Source: JAMOAD01 sp023621955
GTDB lineage: Bacteria > Acidobacteriota > Aminicenantia > JAMOAD01
Direction: 5' to 3'
Assembly (NCBI GenBank): GCA_035403085.1
Contig: DAONEM010000007.1
Location: forward strand, 1 to 64,000
Length of the DNA: 64,000 bases
Positions 52,520 to 60,318 of the stretch are shown in pieces. The notes beneath the pieces were generated by a model. That model had not been told where the DNA came from. It made no database searches and was given only the letters and a program-made list of their open reading frames with translations. The translations under genes and the position numbers were made by a program. Every line of letters begins with the position of its first letter. The stretch's first letter is position 1.

Positions 52520-52613
52520 TGGCGGAGAGGGAGGGATTCGAACCCTCGATACCGTTTTTGGACGATATAATCGCTTAGCAGGCGATCCTGTTCAGCCACT
52601 CCAGCACCTCTCC
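52520..52613 (-). tRNA. tRNA-Ser (anticodon GCT)
   Basis: A 94-nt class II tRNA. Acceptor stem GGAGAGG (52613-52607) pairs with CCTCTCC (52530-52524), with discriminator G and an encoded CCA (52522-52520). The anticodon stem ATCGC/GCGAT encloses CTGCTAA, giving GCT (52579-52577). A long variable arm and GGTTCGAATCC in the T arm confirm serine. Confidence 0.95.
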
Positions 52614-52627
52614 ACGGGCAAGAGAAA

Positions 52628-52656
52628 TGTATACAGGAAAACGGGACAAAAATCAA
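52628..52656 (-). promoter_or_regulatory. Promoter of tRNA-Ser
   Basis: On the minus strand TTGATT (52656-52651), a 17-bp spacer and TATACA (52633-52628), overlapping the stop codon of the upstream DUF2802-like gene. Predicted +1 is about 8 bp before the mature tRNA. Confidence 0.65.
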
Positions 52657-53099
52657 GTTTCCTTCAGACTGTCGCTTCTGCCGCGGTTCTGGAGAAACGT
52701 GACCAGGGAGAGAACCAGCTCCACCTCCCCTCTGGGGAGGGAGAGGCCCTTGGAGATCTCCTCGACGGAGAGGCCCTGGTTGTGGAGGAGGAGAACCTTC
52801 TGAGACTTCTCACTCTCCGGGAGGGAGACCAGGAGCTTCCTCTCCTCTTCGGTGAGGGACTTGTGAGCCGCGTTCAACTCTTCCAGAGTCTTTTCGCTCT
52901 TGACCTGCTCGTTGTGGAGATGGAGGGAGATTCTCTCCCCCCAAAGGTTCGCCTCCTGGAGCATCTTCTGGAAGTTCTCCAGAGTCTCCCGGAGGGTGCG
53001 GGAGAGGTGGCTGAGGGAGGCGGTCCTTCGGGCAAGCCAAAAGATCGCGGCCACGAAGAGAAGGTCCAGGAGAATCTGGAGAGTCCAGGCAAGGGTCAT
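52653..53099 (-). CDS. Membrane-anchored DUF2802/DUF6115-like protein of the chemotaxis cluster
   Basis: A 148-residue protein with one N-terminal membrane helix (LQILLDLLFVAAIFWLA), a coiled-coil middle, and a C-terminal helix-turn-helix-like unit (LLHNQGLSVEEISKGLSLPRGEVELVLSL). This layout matches small proteins that accompany flagellar/chemotaxis genes in Proteobacteria (DUF2802) and Firmicutes (SwrB/DUF6115). It overlaps cheB by 4 bp. A role in flagellar assembly or placement is inferred from context. Confidence 0.65.
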   Translation of the reverse strand: MTLAWTLQILLDLLFVAAIFWLARRTASLSHLSRTLRETLENFQKMLQEANLWGERISLHLHNEQVKSEKTLEELNAAHKSLTEEERKLLVSLPESEKSQKVLLLHNQGLSVEEISKGLSLPRGEVELVLSLVTFLQNRGRSDSLKET

Positions 53100-54214
53100 G
53101 GGAGGTTTCCCCGCACGACCCTGTCCAGGGTCTCCCCGATATCCTTAACCGGGAGGACATAGTCGGCGATCCCCGCGTCGACGACGGCCTTGGGCATGCC
53201 GTAGACGACACAGCTCTCCTCGTCTTGGGCGATGATGACGGCTCTATTCTTCTTCTTGAGGGAGACGAACCCATCCCTTCCATCGTTCCCCATCCCCGTG
53301 AGCATCACCGCGGCGACGTTCTTCTTGTAGTTGTCCGCTACCGATTGGGCCATAACGTTGACCGAGGGTTTATAGATGGCGCTCTTCGGCTCCTCGGAGA
53401 TGAAAATCTCCCAATAGGCGGGGCGGCTCTGCCGGATGGTCATGTGCTGACCTCCAGGGGTGATGAAGACCGAACCCCTCTCGATCTTGTCCCCTATGGC
53501 CGCCTCTTTGACGTGAACCTTGCAGAGGCGGTTCAACCTCTCTGCAAAGGGTCCCGTGAAGGTCGCCGGCATGTGTTGGGAGACCAGGATCGCGGCGGGG
53601 AAGTTCTCGGGCAGGACTGTCAACACATCCTGTAGGGCCCGGGGCCCTCCGGTGGAGGAACCCAAGACGACCATGTCCAGAGTGTCGCCGATTCTCCCCT
53701 TCCTGATTGTCGGAGCCTGAGAGGGGAGAACCGTCGGGGATAGGGAGGGAGAGGGCGGCTGGGGAAGAGGCTTGTCGAAGGAGCGGAAGGGAAAGCCGAG
53801 GGCCATCTTCTTCTGGGCGATGGTGAGGATCTTGGGCACCAGCTCATCCTTGATGCTCTTGATGTTGGCGTTAAAGTCCGCCGTCTGCTTGGGAAAGAAC
53901 TCGACCGCTCCCTTTTCGAGGGCTTCAAAGGTGATCTGGGCGTCCTCGGTGGTGAGGGAGCTGACCATGATGACCGGCGTAGGGAAGGAGTTCATGATCT
54001 CCTTCAGGGCTGTCAATCCGTCCATGACGGGCATGTTGATGTCCAGGGTGATGACATCGGGCCTCAGCTTCTCCGTCAGTTCCAAGGCCTCCTTTCCGTT
54101 CCGGGCCTCCCCGACGACCTCGATGGCCGGGTTTTCGGCCATGAGTCGGACCATCAACTTCCGGAGAAAGGAGGAGTCGTCAACAACCAGGACCTTAGCT
54201 TTTCTCTGTTCCAT
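53096..54214 (-). CDS. cheB: Chemotaxis protein-glutamate methylesterase CheB
   Basis: Removes methyl groups from (and deamidates) chemoreceptors. It has 372 residues from ATG 54214, which shares one base with the HDOD stop (TGATG) and has AAGGAG eight bases upstream. The N-terminal receiver has VVDDSSFLRK and phosphoacceptor Asp58 in VITLDINMP. The C-terminal esterase has Ser in LGSSTGGPRAL, His in SQHMPATFT and Asp in MLTGMGNDGRDG. No chemoreceptor, cheA or cheW gene is in the window. Confidence 0.95.
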   Translation of the reverse strand: MEQRKAKVLVVDDSSFLRKLMVRLMAENPAIEVVGEARNGKEALELTEKLRPDVITLDINMPVMDGLTALKEIMNSFPTPVIMVSSLTTEDAQITFEALEKGAVEFFPKQTADFNANIKSIKDELVPKILTIAQKKMALGFPFRSFDKPLPQPPSPSLSPTVLPSQAPTIRKGRIGDTLDMVVLGSSTGGPRALQDVLTVLPENFPAAILVSQHMPATFTGPFAERLNRLCKVHVKEAAIGDKIERGSVFITPGGQHMTIRQSRPAYWEIFISEEPKSAIYKPSVNVMAQSVADNYKKNVAAVMLTGMGNDGRDGFVSLKKKNRAVIIAQDEESCVVYGMPKAVVDAGIADYVLPVKDIGETLDRVVRGNLP

Positions 54215-55098
54215 CAATCATCTCCTTTCATGGACATAGCGATTATCTCACGGATTCGGGGGACCACGTCTTCGATCTGGAAGGTGAAGAGCTCTTCGTC
54301 GATCTTTGCAAGGTCTTCCCTATGCTGGCAGAGGCGTCTCCAGAAGGGGTCTGACGAGAAGATCAGGGGACGGAACTCCCAGGGAAAAGCGAAGCCGATC
54401 TGTTTGGAAAAAAGGTTGGAAAACCCGACCAGGGCTACCAAGGGGGACATCTCCGGAGAGGGGTTGTGGTGGAAGCGAAGAGTCGCCGTGAGTTCCCGGG
54501 GAAGGGCCCATTTCAGGGCGAGGGCCTCTCCGACTTCACAATGGTCAGCCCCGAAGACCTCCCTCTCGTAGGCCAGGTAGTTTCCGCCCATCTGGAGAGC
54601 CTTCTGAACGACCTTGCCGTACTCCTCGGGGAAGAAGTGGTTGAGGAGGATCTTGCCGATATCGTGAAGAAGGCCGGCGGTGTAGGCCTCTTCAGGAGAG
54701 GCGAGGGAGTAGGCACCGGCCAGGTGGCGGGCGATATGGGCAGAAGAGAGGGAGTGGTGCCAGAAGAGGTGGGTGTCAAAGCACTTCTCCCCCGCTTTCA
54801 GGGGGAAGAGGGAGATGATGGAGAGGGAGAGAACGACCTCCCGGACCTGCTCCAGTCCGAGAAAGACGACGGCCTCCCTGACCGATGTGACCTCCTTGTA
54901 CCTGTGGAAGAGGGGGGAGTTCGCTAGGCGGATGATTCTGCCCGTCACGACCGGGTCCTCCGAGAGGAGTTCTGCGATCTGACCGGTGTTGCAGTTTGGG
55001 GAAGAGAGGAGATGCTGAAAGCGGAGAACGAAAGAGGAGAGGACAGGCAACCTCTTCATTCTGGCCAGGAGTCTTTCGACGGCGGGGGAGGTCGTCAC
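54214..55098 (-). CDS. HDOD-domain protein 1
   Basis: A 294-residue HDOD protein: FQHLLSSPNCNTGQIAELLSEDP-type opening (in part), RIIRLANSPLF, SVREAVVFLGLEQVREVVLS and AGLLHDIGKILLNHF. I choose GTG 55098, eight bases after GGAGGT in the end of the upstream HDOD gene; a frame from 55137 overlaps that gene by 38 bp. HDOD proteins are output or scaffold modules in signalling. Lying between cheR and cheB suggests a link to motility control. Confidence 0.85.
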   Translation of the reverse strand: MTTSPAVERLLARMKRLPVLSSFVLRFQHLLSSPNCNTGQIAELLSEDPVVTGRIIRLANSPLFHRYKEVTSVREAVVFLGLEQVREVVLSLSIISLFPLKAGEKCFDTHLFWHHSLSSAHIARHLAGAYSLASPEEAYTAGLLHDIGKILLNHFFPEEYGKVVQKALQMGGNYLAYEREVFGADHCEVGEALALKWALPRELTATLRFHHNPSPEMSPLVALVGFSNLFSKQIGFAFPWEFRPLIFSSDPFWRRLCQHREDLAKIDEELFTFQIEDVVPRIREIIAMSMKGDD

Positions 55099-55099
55099 T

Positions 55100-55927
55100 T
55101 TAGAAGACCTCCAGCTCTTGTCGGACACTCTCGACAATCCTGTCCCCCAGGGAGAGGACCCGCTCCCTGGTGACGTTGAGAATGCCTAGGGAGGGCTCGG
55201 CTTCCGGAAAGGGATTCTCCTGGGGGAACCCTAAGGCGTAGTGGTGGCTGAGAAGGTCGCCGAGCCTTACCAGGGCGCTTTCCTCAGAAAACTTGGGGGA
55301 GAGTTCGGGGTTGTGGTGGAAGAAGATCGCCGTCTGTGCTCCCTCGTCAAGGTTCCACTCCTGGGCTAGAAAATAGCCGATCTCGGTATGGGTAAACTCC
55401 AGGAGCTCCTTCTCCAGGGGGCAGATCTCCTTCCCGGTGGAGTAGGATTCGTCCAAGAGGGGTTCGTAGAGTTCCGGAAGGCTCTGAAGGAGAACGGTCT
55501 TGCCGATGTCGTGGAGGAGGCCGTAGATGAAGAGCTCCTCCCTGGGGCCCCCTTTGATCTCTCGGGTCAGTAGGTGGGTGAAGAGGGCCGTCGAAACCGA
55601 ATGGCGCCACATGAGACGTTCCTTGAAGGAGCGGGAGGGGAAGGCCCGCTTGATCCCGAAGGCCAGGGCGAGGGTCTGGATGTTCCGGAGCCCGAGGATG
55701 AGAAAGCACTGGGTCAGCGAGGAAGTCGGCCTGGAGAGTCCGTAGAAGGGGGAGTTGGCGATTCTGAGGATGTCCGCCGTGAAAGCCGGGTCCTTCATGA
55801 CCAGCGTGCTCAGCTCCGAGAGGGAGACCTCCGGGTCCCGAAGCCGTTCCTGAAGTTTCAGGACAATGTCCGGTAAAGGGGGAAGAGAGCCCACACGGGA
55901 GAGAATCTTCTGAACGTCTGCCCTCAA
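55100..55927 (-). CDS. HDOD-domain protein 2
   Basis: A 275-residue HDOD protein: VGSLPPLPDIVLKLQERLRD, STLVMKDPAFTADILRIANS, SSLTQCFLILGLRNIQTLAL and GLLHDIGKTVLLQSLPELY. It is a paralogue of the next gene downstream, arisen by tandem duplication or parallel recruitment. It overlaps cheR by 4 bp. No other domain is attached. Confidence 0.87.
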   Translation of the reverse strand: MRADVQKILSRVGSLPPLPDIVLKLQERLRDPEVSLSELSTLVMKDPAFTADILRIANSPFYGLSRPTSSLTQCFLILGLRNIQTLALAFGIKRAFPSRSFKERLMWRHSVSTALFTHLLTREIKGGPREELFIYGLLHDIGKTVLLQSLPELYEPLLDESYSTGKEICPLEKELLEFTHTEIGYFLAQEWNLDEGAQTAIFFHHNPELSPKFSEESALVRLGDLLSHHYALGFPQENPFPEAEPSLGILNVTRERVLSLGDRIVESVRQELEVF

Positions 55928-56760
55928 GGGTGAACCTCCTTTCTGTAGAAAATCGTCTGTGGATAGTGGACCAGTGTGAAGAGTTCGTTGATCGAAAAGA
56001 TCGACTCCGTCTTGCCGAGGATGAGATGGCCTTCCGGGGTGAGTGCGTCGTGAAAGTCCTTGATAACCTTCTTGCGGCTCTCCATGTCGAAGTAGATCAG
56101 AACGTTCCGGCAGACGATCACGTCGCTGCCTGTGAAAGGCGAAAAGAAGGGAATATCCAGAAGATTCATGTGAAAAAATTCTACCATACTTCTGATCTCC
56201 TGGGAAAGCAAGTACTCGCCTCCCTCCTGGGCGGTGAAGTAACGTTCCCGGATCCTCTCAGGGACGTTCCGGACCGAGTAGGCCCGGTATCTGCCCAGAC
56301 GGGCCTTCTCCAGGACCGCGGTGTTGAGGTCGCAGGCGAGGATCTTGAAGCGTTGAAGCAGGAGGGGGAACCGCTCCTTGAGGAAGAGGGCCAAGGTGTA
56401 GGGCTCCTCCCCGGTGGAACAACCGGCGCAAACGATCTTGATGATCGGTTTCGCCTCCAGGAGGGGGTAGAGGATGTGGGAGAGAAGGATCTCCGCCGAT
56501 GTCTCTTCCCGGTAGAAATAGGTCTCGTTAACGGTGACCTCGTTGAAGAGGTTTTGGAGCTCTCCGTAATGATTCTCCAGGTGGGAGAGGTACTCGTGGA
56601 GAGAGGCGAGGTGGAGCGCCGCGATTCGGTTTTCAACCTTGAGGGAGAGGTACTCCTGCTTGTAATCGGGAAAGAACATTCCGCTCTTTCGGTAGATCAG
56701 ATCGCGCAGGTGTGTGAACTCCTGGTAGGAGAGCTCCAGCTTTTCCATGGGCTCGCTCAA
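55924..56760 (-). CDS. cheR: Chemotaxis protein methyltransferase CheR
   Basis: SAM-dependent methylation of receptor glutamates, 278 residues. The N-terminal helical domain (FTHLRDLIYRKSGMFFPDYK; RNRIAALH-like NRIAALHLASLHEYL) is followed by the catalytic domain: TVNETYFYREE, IVCAGCSTGEEPYTLALFL and DVIVCRNVLIYFD. Four-base overlaps on both sides place it inside the flagellar operon. Confidence 0.95.
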   Translation of the reverse strand: MSEPMEKLELSYQEFTHLRDLIYRKSGMFFPDYKQEYLSLKVENRIAALHLASLHEYLSHLENHYGELQNLFNEVTVNETYFYREETSAEILLSHILYPLLEAKPIIKIVCAGCSTGEEPYTLALFLKERFPLLLQRFKILACDLNTAVLEKARLGRYRAYSVRNVPERIRERYFTAQEGGEYLLSQEIRSMVEFFHMNLLDIPFFSPFTGSDVIVCRNVLIYFDMESRKKVIKDFHDALTPEGHLILGKTESIFSINELFTLVHYPQTIFYRKEVHP

Positions 56761-57674
56761 CCGCCTAAGAACTTGATCCTTTCCTCACGGCTTACGATCT
56801 CGGTGATCCGTAAGGCGAAGTTGGAATCCACCACCACCACCTCTCCACGGGCCACGAGCTTCCCGTTTACCAGAAGATCGATGGGGTCGTCAACGGTCTT
56901 GTTCAGCTGGATGATCGATCCGAGACCGATCTTCAGGACGTTCTTCAGGGGCATCTCGGTGGTACCGACCCTGATGACGATCGGAAGCTCTATGTCCATG
57001 AGCATGTCGATCTTGGAATCTACATGGGGGTAGCCCTCCAGCGAGGGAGGGGTCGTCCGGAAGGCTCCGGAGGGGGGAGCGGAAACCGAGGGTGCCGAAG
57101 GGGAAGGGGCCGCGGAGGGGTGTGCCTCTTCGGCGGGTTGGAGAAGCCTCTCCCGAACCTCAGAGGAGATGACCAGGTAGAGGGGGGAGGGAGAGGGAGC
57201 GAGGGAGGTCTCGATGGAGGAGAAGAGAATCTCGTCTCCGTCGATTCTCTCGTAAATCTCTTGCAGAGGGAGTTTCGCGAGGGAGGCCTGCCCGAGGGAG
57301 AAGGAGAGGGATGTCTTCTCCTTGATGCCCAGCGCGAAGGAGCTGAGAACTTGGTTTGAGGCCTCCGTGAGGGCGTCCAGGTCTTCGGCGGAGATCTCCT
57401 CTTTTCCCTCTTCCACCCCCATCATCAGGTTGGCGATGAGGCCGCCTACCGCCAAGGGGTAGAGGAGGTAGACCTTCCCGCCCGATTCGTTCTGGTTCGC
57501 CGCGGCCAGGATCACCTCCTTCTCGTTGAGGAGGCGGTTCAAGAGGAAGTCTTTGGTAACCTCCTCGGCCGTTTCGGGTTTCACGTTCATCTCCTTGCCT
57601 AGGAGCATGGAGAGCACAGAGTCGAGGGCCTCTTTCATTTCGTTGCTGAAAAGGGTTGTCAGGTTTTCACTCAT
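56757..57674 (-). CDS. fliY: Flagellar switch protein FliY (FliN with CheC-like domain)
   Basis: A 305-residue switch/C-ring protein. Residues about 1-170 are CheC-like and 225-305 are the SpoA (FliN) domain (MLMDIELPIVIRVGTTEMPLK; VLKIGLGSIIQL; LVNGKLVARGEVVVVDSNFAL). One CheY-P phosphatase motif, D-x3-E-x2-N, is present at Asp100/Glu104/Asn107. The first one usually found at the N-terminal helix (E-x2-N) is not seen. A Pro/Ala-rich linker joins the halves. It overlaps fliM by 8 bp. Confidence 0.9.
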   Translation of the reverse strand: MSENLTTLFSNEMKEALDSVLSMLLGKEMNVKPETAEEVTKDFLLNRLLNEKEVILAAANQNESGGKVYLLYPLAVGGLIANLMMGVEEGKEEISAEDLDALTEASNQVLSSFALGIKEKTSLSFSLGQASLAKLPLQEIYERIDGDEILFSSIETSLAPSPSPLYLVISSEVRERLLQPAEEAHPSAAPSPSAPSVSAPPSGAFRTTPPSLEGYPHVDSKIDMLMDIELPIVIRVGTTEMPLKNVLKIGLGSIIQLNKTVDDPIDLLVNGKLVARGEVVVVDSNFALRITEIVSREERIKFLGG

Positions 57675-58677
57675 TGTCGAACCTCTTGATCAGGGATTTC
57701 ACTCGGAAGGCTTTTTTCTCCTCCACCGAGGAGAGAGAACCGACGAAACGGGGCTTGTCCTCCACGGAGAGGATCGGGTTCATGGCGGTCTGCTTCTCTA
57801 TGGCGACCATGTCCCCGACTTCGAGGGAGAGGAGGTCTCGGAACATGACCGTGTTGCCGGAGATCTCCGCGTTCAGGGAGAAGCGGGAGCTCTTGAGGAT
57901 GTCCCGGACCTTGAGGATCTCGTCGTCCGAGATCTTCTTCCTCCCGGCGTACCAATCTTGGGAAAATTTCTGGGTGATCGGCTCCAGGACGATGGAGGGA
58001 ACGCAGAAGTTGAACATCCCCGAAGCGGCCCCCATCTTGATCTCGAAAACGATCAGGATGATGACCTCGTTGGGGGCGACGATCTGGATGAGCTGGGGTG
58101 AGGTCTCTTGGGCGACGACCTTCATGTCCAGCTCGATGATCTGCTTCCACGTCTCCGAAAGGTCGTGGAGAAGGAGTTGGAGAATCCCGTTGATGATCCT
58201 CATCTCGATCTCCGAAATCGCCCGGACAGGACCCTCGTTGGGGCTGCCGGAGCCCCCGAGAATCTTGTCGATCATGGGGAAGACGATGGACGGGTTCAGC
58301 TCCAAGACGCTGTTGCCGTCTAGGGGGGTCATGGAGACGGCGCTGAAGTAGGTGGGGTCCGGGAGGGAGAGGATGAACTCCGCATAGGTCAACTGTTCGA
58401 CCGAGACGAGGTTGACTTCGATCAAGGCCCTCAGGTAGGCGGAGAGGGAGGAGGAGAAGTTTCTCGCGAACCGGTCGTGGAGGTAGTGGATGGAACGGAT
58501 CTGGTCCTTGGAGAAGCGGTCGGGCCGGCGGAAGTTGTAGATCGCCACCTTCTTCCGCTCCGCCGGGTGGGAGGGAGGGGGAGCTCCGTGGGCCGGGGCG
58601 GCGGGCTTCTCGGCCGGACTTCCGGAGAGAGAGTTCAGGAGAGCGTCCACCTCTTCCTGGGAGAGAATTTTAGCCAT
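57667..58677 (-). CDS. fliM: Flagellar motor switch protein FliM
   Basis: A 336-residue C-ring protein. The N-terminal LSQEEVDALLNSL is the CheY-P-binding segment. NFRRPDRFSKDQIRSIHYLHDRFARN (in part) is family-typical, followed by the CheC-like middle domain (KILGGSGSPNEG) and the C-terminal SpoA domain. It overlaps fliA by 8 bp. Confidence 0.96.
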   Translation of the reverse strand: MAKILSQEEVDALLNSLSGSPAEKPAAPAHGAPPPSHPAERKKVAIYNFRRPDRFSKDQIRSIHYLHDRFARNFSSSLSAYLRALIEVNLVSVEQLTYAEFILSLPDPTYFSAVSMTPLDGNSVLELNPSIVFPMIDKILGGSGSPNEGPVRAISEIEMRIINGILQLLLHDLSETWKQIIELDMKVVAQETSPQLIQIVAPNEVIILIVFEIKMGAASGMFNFCVPSIVLEPITQKFSQDWYAGRKKISDDEILKVRDILKSSRFSLNAEISGNTVMFRDLLSLEVGDMVAIEKQTAMNPILSVEDKPRFVGSLSSVEEKKAFRVKSLIKRFDNE

Positions 58678-59452
58678 TGGGGCCTCCTTTCAACGGGGAG
58701 ACAGGGATTCTGAGCCTTTCAAGGATTCGACTGTTGAGGCGGTTGTGGGCCTGGGCGAGAATCTGTGAGATCCGAGGCTCCGTGACGCCTAAGATCTCGG
58801 CGATCTCCTTTTGGTGCATTTCTTCGTAGTAGAGCAGAGAAACCGCCTGCTTCTCGCGCTCCGGGAGGTTGGTGATCTCTTCGGTGAGGATCTCCAGAAG
58901 CTCCCTTCTGGTAAGGGATGCCAACTGTTCGTCAGGGTTTGTGAGCTCCAGGGCCGAGAAGACCTCGTCCTCCTCTAGACCGCCTTCGACGGTGTGTGAA
59001 GAGAAGGTGACCGGACCGTTGCGCAGAAGGTTCTTCATCTCCTGAAGGCTCTCCAGGGAGATCTCCAGTTTATCGGCGACCTCTTGCTCCGTAGGGTGTC
59101 GTCCGAGGGGGGTCTCCAGAGAGGCGGAGGCCCGGTCGATCTTTTTCTTCATCTCCCTCGCCGAGCGGGGGAGCCAGTCGGCGTTTCTCATCTCGTCGAT
59201 GACCGCCCCGCGGATGCGGCGGCCTGCGAAGACCACGAGTTCGACGCCCAGGGAGGGGTCGAAGCGCTCCACCGCGTCGATCAAGCCCAGGACGCCGGAG
59301 TTTCTCATGTCGTCGTAGAAACTGCTTTGAATGTGGGGCGGAAGCGGGGCGAGGACTCTTCTGACGATCCTTTCGACCTCGGGCAGGAGTCTGGCGATCT
59401 CCGATCGCTTCTCTTCCTGGCTGAGTCTTGTGGACGTCGTGGGAGTCTTCAT
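58670..59452 (-). CDS. fliA: Flagellar sigma factor FliA (sigma28)
   Basis: A 260-residue sigma factor directing late flagellar and chemotaxis genes. Region 2 (LGLIDAVERFDPSLGVE; RRIRGAVIDEMRNADWLPRS) is followed by region 3 (TPLGRHPTEQEVADKL) and region 4 (LPEREKQAVSLLYYEEMHQKEIAEILGVTEPRISQ). It overlaps flhG by 4 bp. I did not see a clear sigma28 promoter (TAAA-N15-GCCGATAA type) inside the window. Confidence 0.94.
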   Translation of the reverse strand: MKTPTTSTRLSQEEKRSEIARLLPEVERIVRRVLAPLPPHIQSSFYDDMRNSGVLGLIDAVERFDPSLGVELVVFAGRRIRGAVIDEMRNADWLPRSAREMKKKIDRASASLETPLGRHPTEQEVADKLEISLESLQEMKNLLRNGPVTFSSHTVEGGLEEDEVFSALELTNPDEQLASLTRRELLEILTEEITNLPEREKQAVSLLYYEEMHQKEIAEILGVTEPRISQILAQAHNRLNSRILERLRIPVSPLKGGPNG

Positions 59453-60318
59453 TTGAGAATCTCTTTCCAGGGGTTGTAGGAGTCATCCTCTCCCCTGGGG
59501 GAGGTCGAAGAGCGGTCAATGTGGTAGAGGAGGGCCTTCGAGAGTACCTGAAAGGCCTTGCTCACGGGGCTTTCAGGGTAGAGTTCGAGGACCGCCCTCT
59601 GCTGGGAGACGGCGCTTCTGAGGGCCTCGTCCTGGGGGAGGTATCCGAGGAAGTGGAGGCTCTTGCCGAGGAAACGCCTGGTGGCGTTGTCGATCTGGCG
59701 GAAGACGCCCTGAGCCTGCTCCACACCGGAGACGCCGTTGACGACCAGGCGGATGCTCTTCTCCCCGTCGTACTGTCCGATGACCTTGGCAACCGCGTAA
59801 GCGTCGACGATGGAGGTCGGCTCCGGGTTCGTTACCAGAAGGATCTCGTCGGAGGAGAGGAGGAAGCTGATCACGGTGTCCGAGATTCCCGCGGCGGTGT
59901 CGATGAGAAGCACATCGGTGAAGCTGTCAACCTTGGCTAGCTCCTCCAGAAGGTGCTGTTCCCCCAGGGAGTCCAGGTGGGTGAGCTCCTGGATTCCTGA
60001 GCCAGCGGGAATGATCTGGATCCCTTGGGGCCCTTCCACAAGGATCTCTTCCAGAGAGGCGTTCCGGTTGAGAAGGTGGGAGATGTTGTTCTCCGGGGAG
60101 AGCCCCAGAAGGATGTCGATGTTGGCCAGGCCGAGGTCGGCGTCGAAGATGGTCACCCGCTTCCCCCTCTGCTTCAGGGCCAAGGCGAGGTTGATGACCA
60201 GGTTTGTCTTGCCGACCCCCCCCTTTCCGGAGGTGATGGCGATGCGCTTCATAGGCTGCCTGGGCGGGGAAGAGGGCTTGCGCCGGATTTTTCTGAGACT
60301 GTCCGCTTGGTCTTTCAT
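59449..60318 (-). CDS. flhG: Flagellar number regulator FlhG (MinD-like ATPase)
   Basis: A 289-residue MinD/ParA-type ATPase limiting the number or placement of flagella. The N-terminal DQADSLRKI is the DQAxxLR helix that activates the FlhF GTPase. Walker A TSGKGGVGKTNLVINLALAL is deviant, with DADLGLANIDILLG and LIDTAAGISDTV following. Start overlaps flhF by ATGA. Confidence 0.95.
   Translation of the reverse strand: MKDQADSLRKIRRKPSSPPRQPMKRIAITSGKGGVGKTNLVINLALALKQRGKRVTIFDADLGLANIDILLGLSPENNISHLLNRNASLEEILVEGPQGIQIIPAGSGIQELTHLDSLGEQHLLEELAKVDSFTDVLLIDTAAGISDTVISFLLSSDEILLVTNPEPTSIVDAYAVAKVIGQYDGEKSIRLVVNGVSGVEQAQGVFRQIDNATRRFLGKSLHFLGYLPQDEALRSAVSQQRAVLELYPESPVSKAFQVLSKALLYHIDRSSTSPRGEDDSYNPWKEILK

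Noticed and set aside
54214..54217. TTG start of cheB one codon upstream of the ATG
   Set aside because: ATG 54214 sits in a TGATG stop-start overlap with AAGGAG at good spacing and is preferred.
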